Positions 1-11,788 are shown, counted from the first letter of the stretch. The stretch is 64,000 nucleotides of DNA from Henckelia pumila (GCF_033568475.1 NC_133121.1:25651374-25715373); one strand, 5' to 3'. Notes: a model not told the origin generated them from the sequence alone. A program made the numbers and translations.

Positions 1-1
1 A

Positions 2-478
2 AATAAGAGACATGAAAACAATAAAACTTCATCTATACAGCAGATATCAACAGCTTGGTGCCCACCACCGACAAGTTTCTTCAAATGCAATGTTGATGCA
101 GCAATATTTACAGATCCTCCTCGGATCGGCGTCAGGTGTATTATCTGTGATTTGTCGGGGGGTGTCATTTCGGATATGTGTGGGAGTCTTCCTGGCTCGT
201 TTTCTTCGATCATAGCAGAAGCCTTAGCCATTCGTGAGGCTCTCAAATGGATTAAGGAGCTTAATCTCTCAAAAGCTATTGTAGGATCTGATGCGCTCGT
301 AGTAGTGGAAGCTTTAAGGTCGACGATTCAGGATGTTTCAAGCTTGGACTTAATTTCAGAATACTATAGTTCTCTCGCTTCAGAACTACACTCTTGTTCC
401 TTTTATTTTGTTTGTACATCAGCGAATCAAACGGCTCATAGCTTAGCTAGGTCGTCGGGTTCTTTGTCTGGTTTTTAA
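2..478 (+). CDS. RNase H-like domain, 3' end of a LINE-type element (partial)
   Basis: The frame is open from the left edge to a TAA at 476-478, so the start lies outside the window. From about 56 it reads W-C-P-P-P then FFKCNVDAA, the usual opening of the plant RNase H-like family (RVT_3), with the first acidic residue in NVDAA. AEALAIREAL follows (conserved Glu), then IVGSDALVVVEAL (second Asp), and N-x-x-AHSLAR near the C-terminus. In plants this domain sits at the end of LINE ORF2 polyproteins or in small stand-alone RNase H-like genes. About 70 bases after the stop is a run of ten A at 550-559, which favours a LINE 3' end. No reverse transcriptase is visible, because the window starts too late. 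A decayed host RNase H-like gene is the alternative. Confidence 0.7.
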   Translation, partial: NKRHENNKTSSIQQISTAWCPPPTSFFKCNVDAAIFTDPPRIGVRCIICDLSGGVISDMCGSLPGSFSSIIAEALAIREALKWIKELNLSKAIVGSDALVVVEALRSTIQDVSSLDLISEYYSSLASELHSCSFYFVCTSANQTAHSLARSSGSLSGF

Positions 479-600
479 AGGGGGTATTCTCACAGCCTTC
501 TGTTATATCTTTTGTAAAAGTTTGATGGCTATATAGTTTTTTAGCTTCGAAAAAAAAAATTATAGCCTCCGTGTATCAATTGGCCCAATTTCATTAATAA

Positions 601-649
<49 letters not shown>

Positions 650-700
650 AAAAAGAGGTAAGAGAATGGAAATAAAAAATCTAATCCAAACAGTATTTAT
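479..700. repeat. LINE tail, A-run and (TA)n microsatellite
   Basis: Non-coding. There is a ten-A run at 550-559 and a pure TA dinucleotide tract at about 604-646. The tract separates the LINE remnant from the pararetrovirus remnant. Confidence 0.7.
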
Positions 701-734
701 ATAAAAATTCAAATAAAAATAAAAGATCATAAAC

Positions 735-1100
735 CATATCATATACATGTTTATCTTGATACATGAGCAAGTATGTGTCTAGCAAGTAAACATATATTCC
801 CAAATCATTATTGGAATAAATATGAGAAATGATTAAAAGTTCGAATATGAGATTGATCAATTATTATGCTTAATACAGTAGCAGAAAAATTAAGAATAGA
901 AGTCGAAGAAACAAAATTTATAATACCAATTATCTACCAAATAGAATCAGGAATGTATGCAATTTGAAGATCGCATAACTTTAAACAAAGGATCATCAAT
1001 GATTCATATTCCCAAAATACGAACGACATTTCGTGTAGGAAATGGAGGATTTACAAAGAAATTTCATAAACGAAGTACAAACCCAATTGAATTAAAAATA
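735..1100 (+). pseudogene. Caulimovirid aspartic protease remnant
   Basis: Reading the frame through its stops gives a retropepsin-like active-site loop at 758-772 in which Asp-Thr is followed by a TGA where the catalytic Gly codon belongs, then Ala-Ser. Further on, at about 868-955, is a stretch of the type that precedes the protease/RT boundary in caulimovirids, ending at another TGA at 967. In the viral polyprotein this protease cleaves the coat and polymerase products. The upstream part is lost or unrecognisable. The assignment rests on the short motif and on its position directly before the RT. Confidence 0.55.
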
Positions 1101-1135
1101 GAAAATATTATATCAATTAATCATAAAAAGAAATC

Positions 1136-2658
1136 ATGAAAAAATTTCAAGATATTTTTTTAGAAAATATTCAAGACAAAATTAAGAAAAGAAAACAATT
1201 TATTGCTTCAATAAAACTTAAAGATCCTAATATCACAATCCGTGAAGCACCAAGAAGATGCAACTTGGATGATGTAAAAATATTCGAAAATGAGGTCCAA
1301 GAATTACTCAAACTCAGGATAATCAATCCAAGCAAGAGTCCACACTCTTCACCAGCCTTTTATGTCATCAAGAAAGACACTGACAAGAAAATAATGTTAA
1401 TTGATTATCGGAAAATGAATAATGCAACAATTATGGATGAATATTATATCTCAAACAAAAATGATTTACTATCTTATATAGGAGGATTGAAATATTTCTC
1501 CAGTTTAGATTGTAAATCAGGATTCTGATAGATACAGTTAGATTCACAAACACAATTACTTACAGCATTCAGTTGTCCAAAAGGACAATACCAAAGGACA
1601 GTATTACCCTTCGAACTTAAACAAGCACCAGGTATTTTCTAAAGGTATATGGATGAATCATTTAAACCATATGTAGATTTTTGTTGTGTCTATATAGATG
1701 ATATCTTAATTTACTCAAAAACATTAGATCAACATTATAAAGATATCATGACAGTATTAGATATTTGTCATAAAGATGGAATTATATTTTCCGAAAATAA
1801 AGCACAATTATATTGTTTAAAACTAAAATAAATTATTTAGGATTACAAATTGAAGACGTAAAACATTGTTTACAACATCATATAATTAAGAAAATTCATG
1901 ATTTTCCTAGTGAAATCAAAGATAAAGATCAATTAAAAAGATTTTTAGGATTCTTAACATATTCTGAAAATTACATTAAGAAACTAACATAAATAAGAAA
2001 ACCTCTACAGGCAAAACTCAAACAGGACTATAAATGAAAATGGTCGAAAGAAGATACTAATTACATAGATACAATTAAGAGAAAAATAATTAGTAATCTC
2101 ACTGAGTTATATTTTCCTTCAAATAAAGATATAATAATTAAAACAGATGCAACAGACGAATATTGGGGAGCATGTTTAAAAGTTTACACATGAGAGAGAA
2201 ATTTAGAAGAACTTACTAAAATAGCTACCAGGAATAATGAAGAAATATGTAATTATACATCAGGAACTTTTCAAGGCGCACAACTAAATTATCACTCAAA
2301 TGAAAATGAATTACGAGCTTTAATTTTTACAATTAGAACTTATGAAATTTATCTCATCTTTAAACCATTTTTAGTACGAACAGATAATATGAATTTAACG
2401 TATTTTAAATCAAGGAAAATATCAAGAAATGCAGGAAGAAATGCAGCATGGTTAATTTGATGAAAATTGGAATTGAACCACTATCAGTTCGAGATTCAGC
2501 ATGTCAAAGGAGCATATAATTTATTACCCGATGCATTAACCAGAGAACTTCACCCAAATTATACTATACGTAGTAACGGAATAACAAAAGAGATCCTAAG
2601 AGATCCAGAAAATGATTTCGAGTCATCCGAACATTCCTTAGAAAGCATAGGGATATAA
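1136..2658 (+). pseudogene. Caulimovirid reverse transcriptase-RNase H remnant
   Basis: The RT N-terminal fingers and palm run from 1136 to a TGA at 1526, including the LIDYRKMN and FSSLDCKSGF blocks. The same frame resumes at 1649 and carries the catalytic box YIDDILIYS. Near 1830 the frame shifts; RNase H then begins with the DATDEYWGA block at about 2146 and ends with HVKGAYNLLPDALTREL before a stop at 2656. Several in-frame stops interrupt the region. This enzyme copies the pregenomic RNA into DNA in the cytoplasm of infected cells. No integrase follows the RNase H, which separates it from Ty3/gypsy pol. The gene is non-functional as it stands. Confidence 0.85.
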
Positions 2659-2873
2659 ATTGATGAAAATAGATTTATATTCAGAAACATAAATTACTTT
2701 ATGAGTAAAATAATCAATCTCATTTATGATGATTGGTTCGATTCTTGTAAAAGGATCTATAAATGCAATGATACGCATAATAAAATTATCCGAATTACTC
2801 ATGAAAAGAGTTAAATTACTAACAATTTTATATATATGTATAAATACGTTTTCTTGTGCAGGATATATTCAAG

Positions 2874-4043
2874 ATGGAACAATTAAGTCAATTGAAAGAA
2901 CAACTGATTGACTTACAGGAAGAAATTCAAGTTCTTCAACAAAAGGAAAAGAATTTAATCAGAAAAACTCAAAGGGCGGAAAATAAAATGACAACCTCGT
3001 CATCATCCTCGCGAAAAACACCCATCAAAATGGCAACTCCATTTGACAAAATAATGGAGATGAAAGAAAAACAGTCAGTGGTCACAATCAGCACTGACAA
3101 CAAAGAAAAAGAAAAAGAAAATGGAAAAGAACCGATAGTCACAGCCATCATCGAAAAAAAAAGGACGTTCAAAAACGCCCTTGAAAAAAGAGATAGAAAG
3201 ATGGTCAATCAATGACCACAAAAATAAATTTTTGAAAAAACAAATTTTACAGAAAAATTCAAGAATGAGTTCTTTGAATCATTAAACTATTTGAGAATAG
3301 TTAAAACATCTGCAAGATTTTGGCTACAAACTTGTGACACACAAAGCATATCCAAAGCAAGAACATTACAAGGAGAACCAGCGCATGAAGTCGCAAGATT
3401 TTTCTCAAATGGATTATTAAGTGGATTAAAAGTCAGTCCAAACAATCAAGAGATAGAACTATTTTCCTATCAACTGAGAAATAGTATTATCCAGTTCAAG
3501 AAAGCAGTCTTCAAAGACGATCCAGTATTAACATTGAATATTCATTCAACTCTTCTAGATTGGGATAATGAAAATTAATTCTACCAACCAATGGTATAAA
3601 TTCAATGTCGAAGGAATAAAAAAAAGTTCTTATTCGAAGGATCAAATGAAGAGAAATCAGTCATGGACATCTCAACACTTCCGGAGATAAGAATAAAAAC
3701 ATTAATTGACATGATCTCGAAAACAGAAAAGATTGATGAAAATTCAAAGGTTAAAATAAATTTCGCGTCTAGTAAAATTTAATTAACCACTGGACACAAG
3801 GAGCTCATTCAAAAGAAAGATCTAACAATGTTAGCACAATTTGAAGCTCCAATCTATGAATCAAGAGTCGGCATTACAAAAGTGGCTCAACAAATTCTAT
3901 GTAAAAAACTAGGAACAATGCATTCCACTAACAAATGTGGACATTGTCTACCAATAAAAACAGAAGAAGTAGCTGTCAAGGAAGAAAAACTAATAAAAAA
4001 GTGGTCAGATGCCACTAGCGATTCAGACAGTGATACAATGTAA
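2874..4043 (+). pseudogene. Second ORF of the caulimovirid remnant, unknown function
   Basis: The ATG at 2874 opens one frame of about 390 codons with internal stops near 3213, 3228 and 3781. The N-terminal 40 residues (EQLSQLKEQLIDLQEEIQ and onward) form a Leu/Gln/Glu heptad coiled coil. A Lys/Ser/Thr-rich linker follows, then a central region with many aromatic and charged residues (ARFWLQTCDTQSISKAR at about 3309). Near 3913 is a short Cys/His cluster, NKCGHC, and the end is an acidic Asp-Ser tail. The position between the polymerase and the promoter fits the extra ORF of florendovirus-like genomes. I do not recognise a biochemical function; a virion-associated or assembly role would be a guess. 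Confidence 0.5.
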
Positions 4044-4059
4044 AAATATAATCGTGGAC

Positions 4060-4210
4060 AACACCACGTGTAAAGACGTTCCCTTAGATGTAAAATGAGT
4101 TGTCTTCCATTATGTAGTGTCAGGGGCAGTCCCCCCCCTTCGTTCTTATCTTTGTACGCATTTTCTTCACGCCTATAAAAGGAGATACTTGTGGTGTAAA
4201 TGGACAAGTG
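4060..4210 (+). promoter_or_regulatory. Pararetroviral intergenic promoter
   Basis: TATAAAA lies at 4174-4180 in a GC-richer context, 130 bases after the last stop of the viral ORF. Upstream is CACGTG (G-box core) at about 4065. The CT-rich stretch near 4220-4240 could be the leader start. Caulimovirid pregenomic promoters occupy exactly this place. No tRNA primer-binding site was seen nearby. Confidence 0.55.
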
Positions 4211-4343
4211 AAGTTTGAGTTTCCCTCTCTCTTTTTAAGTTTCTTACGCTCTGGCTCATATAAGACGTATGAAAATTATCAGAAACTAAGAAACATAAAA
4301 TCAAAAAATAAAAATAAAAAATTTAAGCCTTATGGCAATAAAC

Positions 4344-4900
4344 TAAACAAGCAGGGCATAAGGAGAAAAAAAGTTGGAAGCCAATGATTGAATAGGAGCA
4401 GTTGATTGAATAAGGAGGAAGAAGGCTGTTGCTACTTATTTTAAATAGGATCAGTTAAAAATTGTTCCTAAAAATTAAATTAATAGAAGCGATTTTATAA
4501 AAAAATCATTTTATACAAACCGTTACTAAAAAGTATTCAATTAGACTGGTTTTCAAACTGCTCTTAAAATTTAAGGTAATAGAAGCGGTTGATAGGAGCA
4601 GTTTATACAAAATGATGATAATTGATAAAAGTATTCATTAGGAACACATTTCAAACCACTCCTATAATTTAATACTTTATGAACGGTTTTGTTCAAACCG
4701 TTTCTATTGCTAAACATTTATGAACGGTTTTAAAAGTCGCCCTTAAAAAATCGCTCCTGAAAATCAGTTTTTTATATATGTAGACTAAAATCATGCTTAT
4801 TTAGTTGAATTGGAATACACTAAAAAGGGGACTCGTATATTTAACATCGTCACTTATATTTGATGTCACAAAGAGCTAGGTTGACACGACTCTTAATATC
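4344..4900. repeat. Short degenerate inverted motifs, possible CACTA subterminal region
   Basis: No gene. The stretch 4390-4770 holds many variants of an AGAAGCGGTT / AACCGYTTCTA word in both orientations. This is how CACTA subterminal repeats look, but no CACTA terminus is visible here. Confidence 0.35.
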
Positions 4901-5072
4901 GGTAAGTGAGATCCTACCTATACAGGCACTACATTGGCATACATCTAACGTTTGACATTTATCAATAAATGTGAGGTCCATTATTTTTTTAGTGATCCCA
5001 TATGTATTGATAAATGATCACTCTTAGATCTATTATGGGGGTAGTGCCTGTAAAGGTAGGTTGAAATTATCC
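4901..5072. mobile_element. 172-bp MITE of Mutator type with 9-bp target duplication
   Basis: The two ends form an inverted repeat of about 32 bases, best in the CCTACCTATACAGGCACTAC part. It is flanked by CTTAATATC at 4892-4900 and again at 5073-5081, a perfect 9-bp direct repeat. A nine-base duplication is the Mutator superfamily signature. The interior contains a smaller inverted pair (ATTTATCAATA/TATTGATAAAT) and no ORF. Confidence 0.75.
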
Positions 5073-5081
5073 CTTAATATC

Positions 5082-5673
5082 ATTATTTCAACAAAAAAAA
5101 TCTCTCTAAATAAGGAAGATTGCTGCATTACCAATTATTTTGACAGCTTGAATTAGTGAACCAATTTGCACCGATTCATAGAGATGACAATCTCCTCCAA
5201 ACCCAATGGATAATATGATATTCTACTTGAATGGAGGAGGACATGGAGGGAGTTTTTGTACCCGATTATATAAATTGATAATCAGGTTTGATGATTTTTG
5301 GGTTTGGGGATGGAGTCGGATGTAGTAACATCCTACCCATACCCGTCCCGAATACCCGATTATATATATATATATATGCATATACATTTATGTATTTATT
5401 TGTATTAAAAAAATATTAATTCTAATTTACTTTTGTTAAATGTTGGAAGGTCGATTGAACGAATAAAATTATTAGTATAAAGTTAATATTATTTTTAGGA
5501 TAATGGTATTGTAATAAATTATTTATTATATTTTATTATTTCTTATATGATGTTTAGTTTGTTATATTTAATTTTTTATTATTGTTTTTTAAGAATTTGG
5601 TAAATAAGCATATTTTATCGAAATAACTCAAATAAAAAAACAATCGTAGGTATTTGAGTATAAAGCGGCAAGC

Positions 5674-5710
<37 letters not shown>

Positions 5711-6207
5711 AGAAAAAAAAACATTTTAGTAAATAAAAATTAAACAAATATAAAAGATCTCTTGTTACATGTATATGCTTATAATTATAGTATGAGATGA
5801 GAATTAGATAGTTGTTTGAGGAGATTGTTGCATCTTTTATAACATATTTTGTCAAAGAATATATTTCATCGAGCGATCAGATAAAAAGTTTATTTAAATT
5901 TAATCCCAATTATAACAATTGAATATAATAGCAAACTCAACCTATTCATTTATAAGAAAATGATATGTCTAAATATGAAAATAAGCTTAGAGAACCGAGC
6001 AGAGATCAACATAATTTTTTTTTTTCAAATTATACAAATCAGGTAATCAGAAGATGACAAAAAACCATGAAAATCGAAGATGATGAAAGCTGTTGGATGC
6101 AATAATTGTCTTTGCTCGGTCGGGCGATCGAACCATGACACTTGAGTTGCTGTGCGGTTTAAAAGATTTGAGTTGCATCATTACCACCAGCTATAGCTTT
6201 TGGTAAA
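5082..6207. other. Intergenic, AT-rich, microsatellites
   Basis: No gene seen. TA tracts lie at about 5358-5378 and 5679-5706. The segment 5170-5360 repeats words such as ACCCGATTATATA and CCCGTCCCGAATACCCG, probably a transposon relic I cannot assign. Confidence 0.5.
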
Positions 6208-6215
6208 GCGACAAG

Positions 6216-6958
6216 TATGGGTGATCACGATGTGGTTGGACGGTTTTCTCACTAAATTCAAATCGAATTGTGAAGTACGGTTCGGTTTGAAAAATATTTT
6301 TAATCGTGGTTTTTTTTTATGTAAAAGTTGATGTGCGGTTTCAGGCGATTCCGGTTGATTTTAGGCATTAATGCGGTTTTTCTTATGAAGTGAGAGTGGT
6401 CGAAAACTTTCAAATAAAAGATAAATTAACAATAACATAGGAACAAAAATTAAGTTGATAATAAGAATATTAAATGAACTTATAATGTATTTCAAATGAA
6501 AACATAGTCTAAATTATGTAAAAATAAAAATTATATAAAACAATATTTGAACCATGAAATCTTATAGATCAAAACAATATCGATCACAAGGAAAGAAACA
6601 AATGTTTTAGTAAATAGTTGATAAATGTTCCTTATTTCACAAAAATTTGAAGTTTTCAACAAAGTTTCCTTATTTGAACAAAAAAATGTTTTTAAATCTA
6701 ATAAAATCGGGTTTTATTTACTTTTTGTTTAATGTTAAATATAGAATAAATAATATACAATTAAATTATAAATAGTAAAACACTACGCGGTGTGATCGGT
6801 GCGGTTTTTCATTCAAATTATCATTACACTATTATATGTGGTGTGGTTTGATTGTTTATTTTTCAATCACGGTTTTAGTCAAAAAATTGTACATGGCGGT
6901 GTGGTGCGGTTCGGCTCGGTTGGTTTGAGCGGATTTTCATAAAGTTTGATCACCCCTA
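6216..6958. mobile_element. Non-autonomous hAT element, 743 bp
   Basis: The left end TATGGGTGATCA and right end TGATCACCCCTA form the terminal inverted repeat. GCGACAAG at 6208-6215 is repeated exactly at 6959-6966, the 8-bp target duplication typical of hAT insertion. Subterminal regions carry many copies of a TGCGGTTT / GGTTTGAGCGG word. No transposase is encoded, so the element depends on a partner elsewhere. It shares end type and subterminal words with the element at 37862-39167. Confidence 0.88.
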
Positions 6959-6966
6959 GCGACAAG

Positions 6967-7249
6967 CGCTCTGTCCTGCAAAACCATTGCTGAATTTAAT
7001 CGAAAAAGAAAACAAAAAAATACGAAAAATATGAAAGGAATCTGAATGGGGTGAAAATCTAACCATTAAAGTATTCAACAAATCATGATTATCAAAAATG
7101 ATATAAAAAAAAATTATATAACAATATGTGTTATTTAAAAGTTGTAAAATAAATAAATTATGTGCCTATATTTATTTAAAATTTTACGGTTATTCATTGT
7201 GCATCCATCTTCGTTGCCTATGTGCAACACATGTGCATCCTACTAGTTA
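6967..7249. other. Intergenic, nothing recognised
   Basis: AT-rich sequence without an ORF or a clear repeat. Confidence 0.5.
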
Positions 7250-7905
7250 TTTTATTTTATTTATAAAAGTGTGAACCAAGGCCAAAGTTTTTCATTGTAA
7301 ATTATCGATTTTGTCCTTTGTTTGTACACACTTGATAAATTTATTGAGGATATTTTATTAAAATCAATTATTATGATAAGGTTAAAATTGACAAACCACG
7401 TGTATGCTAGATAAGGATCCAGTTTCCTAGAAAATTGAAATACCAAAATACTTGTGTTTTATTTGTTTGTATATAAAGTGGAACCAATGTCAAAGTTTTC
7501 TATTGTGTATTGTCAATTTTGTCTTTCGTTTTTTACATTTGATAAATTTAGTGAGGATGTATTTGTAAAATCAATTATTATGATAAGGTCAAAATTGACA
7601 AAAACACGTGTGTGATAGATAATGATCCAGTTTTCTAAAAAATTGAAATATCTAAATACTTAGGTTTTATTTGCTTGTAGATAAAGTGAATCCAATGTCA
7701 AAGTTTTTCATTGTGTATTGTCAATTATGTCCTTCGTTCGTACACACTTGAGAAATTTAGTGATGATATTTTTGTAAAATCAATTATTATGATAAGGTCA
7801 AAATTGAAAAACCATGTGTATGATAGATAAGGATCCAGTTTCCTAGAAAATTGAAACACAAAAATACTTAGGTTTTATTTAGTTGTAGATAAAGTGAATT
7901 TATAC
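7250..7905. repeat. Tandem repeat, about 208-bp unit, three copies
   Basis: The landmark GTGAACCAAGGCCAAAG type sequence occurs at about 7271, 7479 and 7686, giving a period near 208 bases, with the start of a fourth unit at 7894. Copies diverge by scattered substitutions. The array is non-coding; an ORF across part of one unit is incidental. Confidence 0.8.
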
Positions 7906-8063
7906 ACGGTTAATTTATATGTATTTTTTATTTTGTCTGGATTTTATATTTTATATAAATTAGGGATCAGTATGGATGATTCATTATGAACAAGATGGGT
8001 AGTTCATTTTTGTCTATTCAAATTGCATGCATGAGCAATTTTTGTGAATATGTAGATATACAA

Positions 8064-8217
8064 TTTTGATATGATGTCCACCCATCGTGTCCACTACCAT
8101 GCCTACCAATGAGGTGACACTCACCTATTGGATGTGATAAAATATACATCTAATAGTTGAGTGACACCTCAATGATGGGCACGAAAGTGGGCACAGTGGG
8201 TGGACAACATATCAAAA
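8064..8217. mobile_element. MITE with long terminal inverted repeats
   Basis: The left end TTTTGATATGATGTCCACCC pairs with the right end read in reverse complement, differing at one base over that stretch. The whole 154 bases fold almost completely. A clean target duplication is not visible because the right flank is a TA repeat. Confidence 0.75.
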
Positions 8218-8220
8218 CTC

Positions 8221-8222
8221 TT

Positions 8223-8284
<62 letters not shown>

Positions 8285-8285
8285 A
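8221..8285. repeat. (TA)n / CATATATA microsatellite
   Basis: Pure TA runs interrupted by two CATATATATA words directly follow the MITE. Confidence 0.85.
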
Positions 8286-8921
8286 AAGTTTGATACCCTT
8301 CAATGTTATGGTCCATCATTTTATTCAATGTTAAATTTACTCTAATTTATTTAAGTTCGTTATTCAAGGAAAGAAATTTATTATCATAAATTTAACAACA
8401 CGATGTACATTGATATACAAATAATAGAAAACGATAACAACGCAAGAATAGAGATTGCAGATAATGAATGCTATTATTGTAAAGAAATATTTTCAGCATA
8501 AAAAGAGGGGACTAAAAAGAGAGAGGGAGAGACCGTCCAACAAAAAAATAATCATATTTTTAATCCTTACCTATTGGAACTTGATTTTATTCCTTTCAAA
8601 CATATTAGAACTCTATTTTGAGATATTTAAAGGGATTTTTTAGGGGAAAATATGAATAGAAAATCCCGAGAACAAAATATTTTGGGCGTTAGAGATCAAT
8701 TGGCAGCTAGGGCAAAGAGAAAGAAAATTTCAACGAGATTCACGCTAAGATTTTTCATTATCTATCTTCTTGAATATAATTTTTTATAGATTTGAATATT
8801 GATTTATATCTTTCTTTTGAATTGAGGAGGTATTTTATCATTGAATAAGGCCACGATAGTGCTAACTATATTTGATATTTGGTTTTGATTCAATGAACAT
8901 AATACAAGTTAATTCTAAATC
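8286..8921. other. Intergenic, nothing recognised
   Basis: AT-rich sequence. One short ORF (8455-8643) has low-complexity composition and no recognisable domain. Confidence 0.5.
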
Positions 8922-10732
8922 TGTAGTGACCCTACCCAGATTACCATCTAGCCAAAGTCTTAAACATGCAATAACAATAATTAGAAAACTTAATCAGAGT
9001 TACTACATAAATTAAGTCAACATACTAAACCAACGAAAAACAACTGGTAAATATAATCCAAAATGAATAGCAATAAATTCCAAGCTTAATCTAGAAACCA
9101 CTGATGACCCTTGCTACAGGCCCTGATCACCAACTAACCACTGATCTCGCTTCTGGTCCACTTGCAAAGCTGCCCCGTCGAATGAGTGTCAAAGAAACAC
9201 AACGTGACGTGAGCAACTACGCTCAGAACTTAAAGCACGAGTATACAAACCTAGTATAATGCATGCATATGACTGGATACTGGGTATCACAGTTTATGCT
9301 CAGTCTGGGCCCAATGAGTATGTAGTAATGTCTGGAGTCAACTCCGTTTGGTACATCCACACACTCATCCGAACCATTATAGCGTCAGCCTCCGTCAACA
9401 CGGCGTCTCCTGGTGTCAGACAATATAACAAGGAATATAGGGTTGAGTGACCTACTACAAAGGCTATCTCGAATGAGACTCAGCTCAACATGAATATTGC
9501 AGCATAATATATCAAAGCTGTAAAACATGTATATATCATGACACATAATATGCAACATATAAACATGCATACTCGTTGGGTATCTCATTCAGTACTTAGG
9601 TACCTCAAGCACTAGCTTAGATGTAAGAGTATCTACAGTCCAAGCCTACAAATCAATAATTATCATATCACTAATACTAGTCTATAAGTGTTAACTAAGT
9701 TAATAGATATTTCCTAATACTAATAAAGATCTAGGAATATACCTGCGTCCGTCGTCAGTTCAATGATTTCGAAGGTCTTGACCCAATGACAGCTCCGCTA
9801 CAAGCACCATAGAACCTCGATAATGCTCGACCCTCGAGTATAAGGCTAGAACCCTAAGAATATATACTTACACAATCAAACACATCCAAACACACACTAA
9901 TTGTGATGATCTCGTCGCCTTATTATAGGAAAAAGTTTGGAATCTTCGAACTCGCATGTCTTCCACGTGTCGAACTGCCCTATTCGGAAGCTCCGATCCT
10001 ACCCTTCGGACGTTCCGATCTCATGCATGCAATTTGATGATACCAAAAATTTACCTCGAGTTCAGTCTGGTAGAGAAGATCTCCAAATCTCTCACGAAGC
10101 GGGTTGGGTCGGGCGTGACGTCAGTCTGCACAGACAGAAACTTTGTTAGGGGGAGCCGAATGTGTTTTCGGCGTGATCCCTCCGATGCCTATGTCAGTGC
10201 TCAGAAGATGAAGAGAGCAAAAAGGAGAGAACAAAGGTGTGTGAATATGTGAGCAAGAGTGAATGTGTAAAATCATAAACAATACCTGTATTTATAGGGG
10301 CTAGAGGGGTGAATTATCTTGTTGCAGTAGAATTATTGTTAGGGCAAAATTCTACCTAAGGTAGGAGACTAAAGTAGGTAGGACTCATTCATCATGTCGG
10401 CTAGGACTCTTGGGCCGACTTAATAATTGATCATATCTCGAATTTGACATAGCTTACCTTATCTGTTAAAGATCCTCAGATATTTTTCGATATCTAAATT
10501 CTCGTATATTGGGCCCGGGTCGGGCCTCCGCATTACCGAGTCAGGGCTCGGCCCAATGTGCTCATCAGTTAGGGCTTAAACCATAAAAATTACCTTTTTG
10601 TATTAACTGAGCTTTTATCCGGCATGGGCCTTGTCCTATGATGGAACTGTGGTGACTTTTGGATTATCTCCCTTGGACATGAATTATCGGGTTCGGGTCG
10701 GACCAGACCCAAATATTTTTGGGGGCATCACA
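8922..10732 (-). mobile_element. Probable solo LTR (about 1.8 kb)
   Basis: Read on the minus strand it begins TGTGATGCCCCC and ends GGGTCACTACA, so it is bounded by TG...CA. At 10289-10296 the minus strand holds TATAAATA in a C-rich context, about 440 bases into the block, as in the U3 of a plant LTR. The body includes a run through GAGGTACCTAAGTACTGAAT that resembles Ty3/gypsy LTRs of other dicots. No primer-binding site follows its 3' end and no second LTR is in the window. I found no matching 5-bp flanks (left AAATC, right ATTGC), so the exact ends or the solo status could be wrong. Confidence 0.55.
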
Positions 10733-11169
10733 ATTGCATGTCAAAACGCTAGCGACGCGTCACTAGTGCGTATGGCCTAACTCTTCGAAAGTTCCGATCT
10801 CTCGTTCGGTGGTTCCGATCTCACCCTTATAATTTTGAACTGCATCGTTTGGTCCGAACTCTTCGGATCTTCCAATCTTCCGTTGGTTCATGTTCGGACC
10901 TTCCGAATTACCCGAGTTAACTTTGATTCTTAGACCATTTTCTAACATTCCGGAGTCGATTTATTGGTTCGATTAATCATATTAAAATTTTAATCATGTT
11001 TATTCATTTAAGTTTGTAAAATGAAATTCGGTTAATACAAAATCTTATTATTATAATTTTTTTTATTCCAACTAACCTTCCACCATATAGGTCTTGAGCT
11101 ATGTTCTTTTCGTGCATTAAATTTAAATTTAATGTTTAAACAATATTGTATGCTACCAGCATGCCAATT
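10733..11169. repeat. Short TTCGGA/TTCCGA-rich repeat patch and AT-rich spacer
   Basis: The stretch 10780-10920 repeats words of the form TTCGGAnnTTCCGATCT. Similar words occur inside the LTR at 9960-10020, which suggests related sequence on both sides of its end. No gene seen. Confidence 0.45.
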
Positions 11170-11177
11170 GTCCCGAG

Positions 11178-11788
11178 CAATGTTTTTAAAATTGGACTGG
11201 ACCGACCAGTTCGATCGGAAATCGATCATTGATTCGATCTGGAACACCTTCAAAAACTATTTTAACGGTTCAATCGCTCAGAACCGGTCAAGAACCGATT
11301 AAAACCGGTCGAACCGGTCAAAACCGGTCGAACCGGCCAAAAACCGGTCCCAAGAACCGGCCGAAAAGCCAGTTGAACCGATTTTTCGATTTTTTTTAAA
11401 AAAAAATTAGTTTTTTTTAAAATTTTAAAATATTAATTTAATATTTTATTATATATAATGATTATTTGGAATTTGTACTTCATTAAAAATATTATTTTAG
11501 TATTATTATAGCTTTTTTAATTAATTAATTAATTTTTAAAAAAATATATATAACTATCATTAATTTGAATATATTTTATATAGTTATTTATTTTTTAAAC
11601 TATGATAAACATATTTTTGTCTATTTATATACATCTTTTATGTTTTTAAAATTTAAAAGATATTATTAATTATATTATATTATATAAACGATTTTCCGGT
11701 CCGACCGTCCAATTAAAACGATCCGACCGGTTGGATCATTTTTTCAAGATCAACCAGTTCGATCATCGATCCAGTTATGAAAAGATTG
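11178..11788. mobile_element. Non-autonomous hAT element, 611 bp
   Basis: The left terminus CAATGTTTTTAAAATTGGAC pairs with the right terminus read as CAATCTTTTCATAACTGGAT. The 8-bp target duplication GTCCCGAG is exact at 11170-11177 and 11789-11796. Subterminal DNA (11280-11360) is packed with AACCGGTC/GACCGGTT words, as in many hAT ends. The centre is AT-rich without coding capacity. Confidence 0.85.

Larger units (their letters stand above)
700..4343 (+). mobile_element. Endogenous caulimovirid (pararetrovirus) remnant
   Basis: The order is protease tail, reverse transcriptase, RNase H, then a separate coiled-coil ORF, then an intergenic region with a strong TATA box. This is a Caulimoviridae arrangement: no integrase and no LTRs are present. 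A second ORF after the polymerase, of a type I cannot match to other proteins, recalls the endogenous florendoviruses, but genus assignment is inference. Movement and coat protein regions, expected upstream of the protease, are absent; the remnant starts close to the TA tract. Every reading frame carries stops or shifts, so this is an old dead copy. The coding parts are listed separately. Confidence 0.8.

Noticed and set aside
2967..3208. Minus-strand ORF in the pararetrovirus remnant
   Set aside because: It is the shadow of the Lys/Ser-rich linker of the plus-strand ORF and has only hydrophobic low-complexity content.
9937..10252. ORFs of 70-98 codons in the solo-LTR-like block
   Set aside because: They lie across LTR sequence rich in TTCCGATC words and have no conserved domain; probably incidental.
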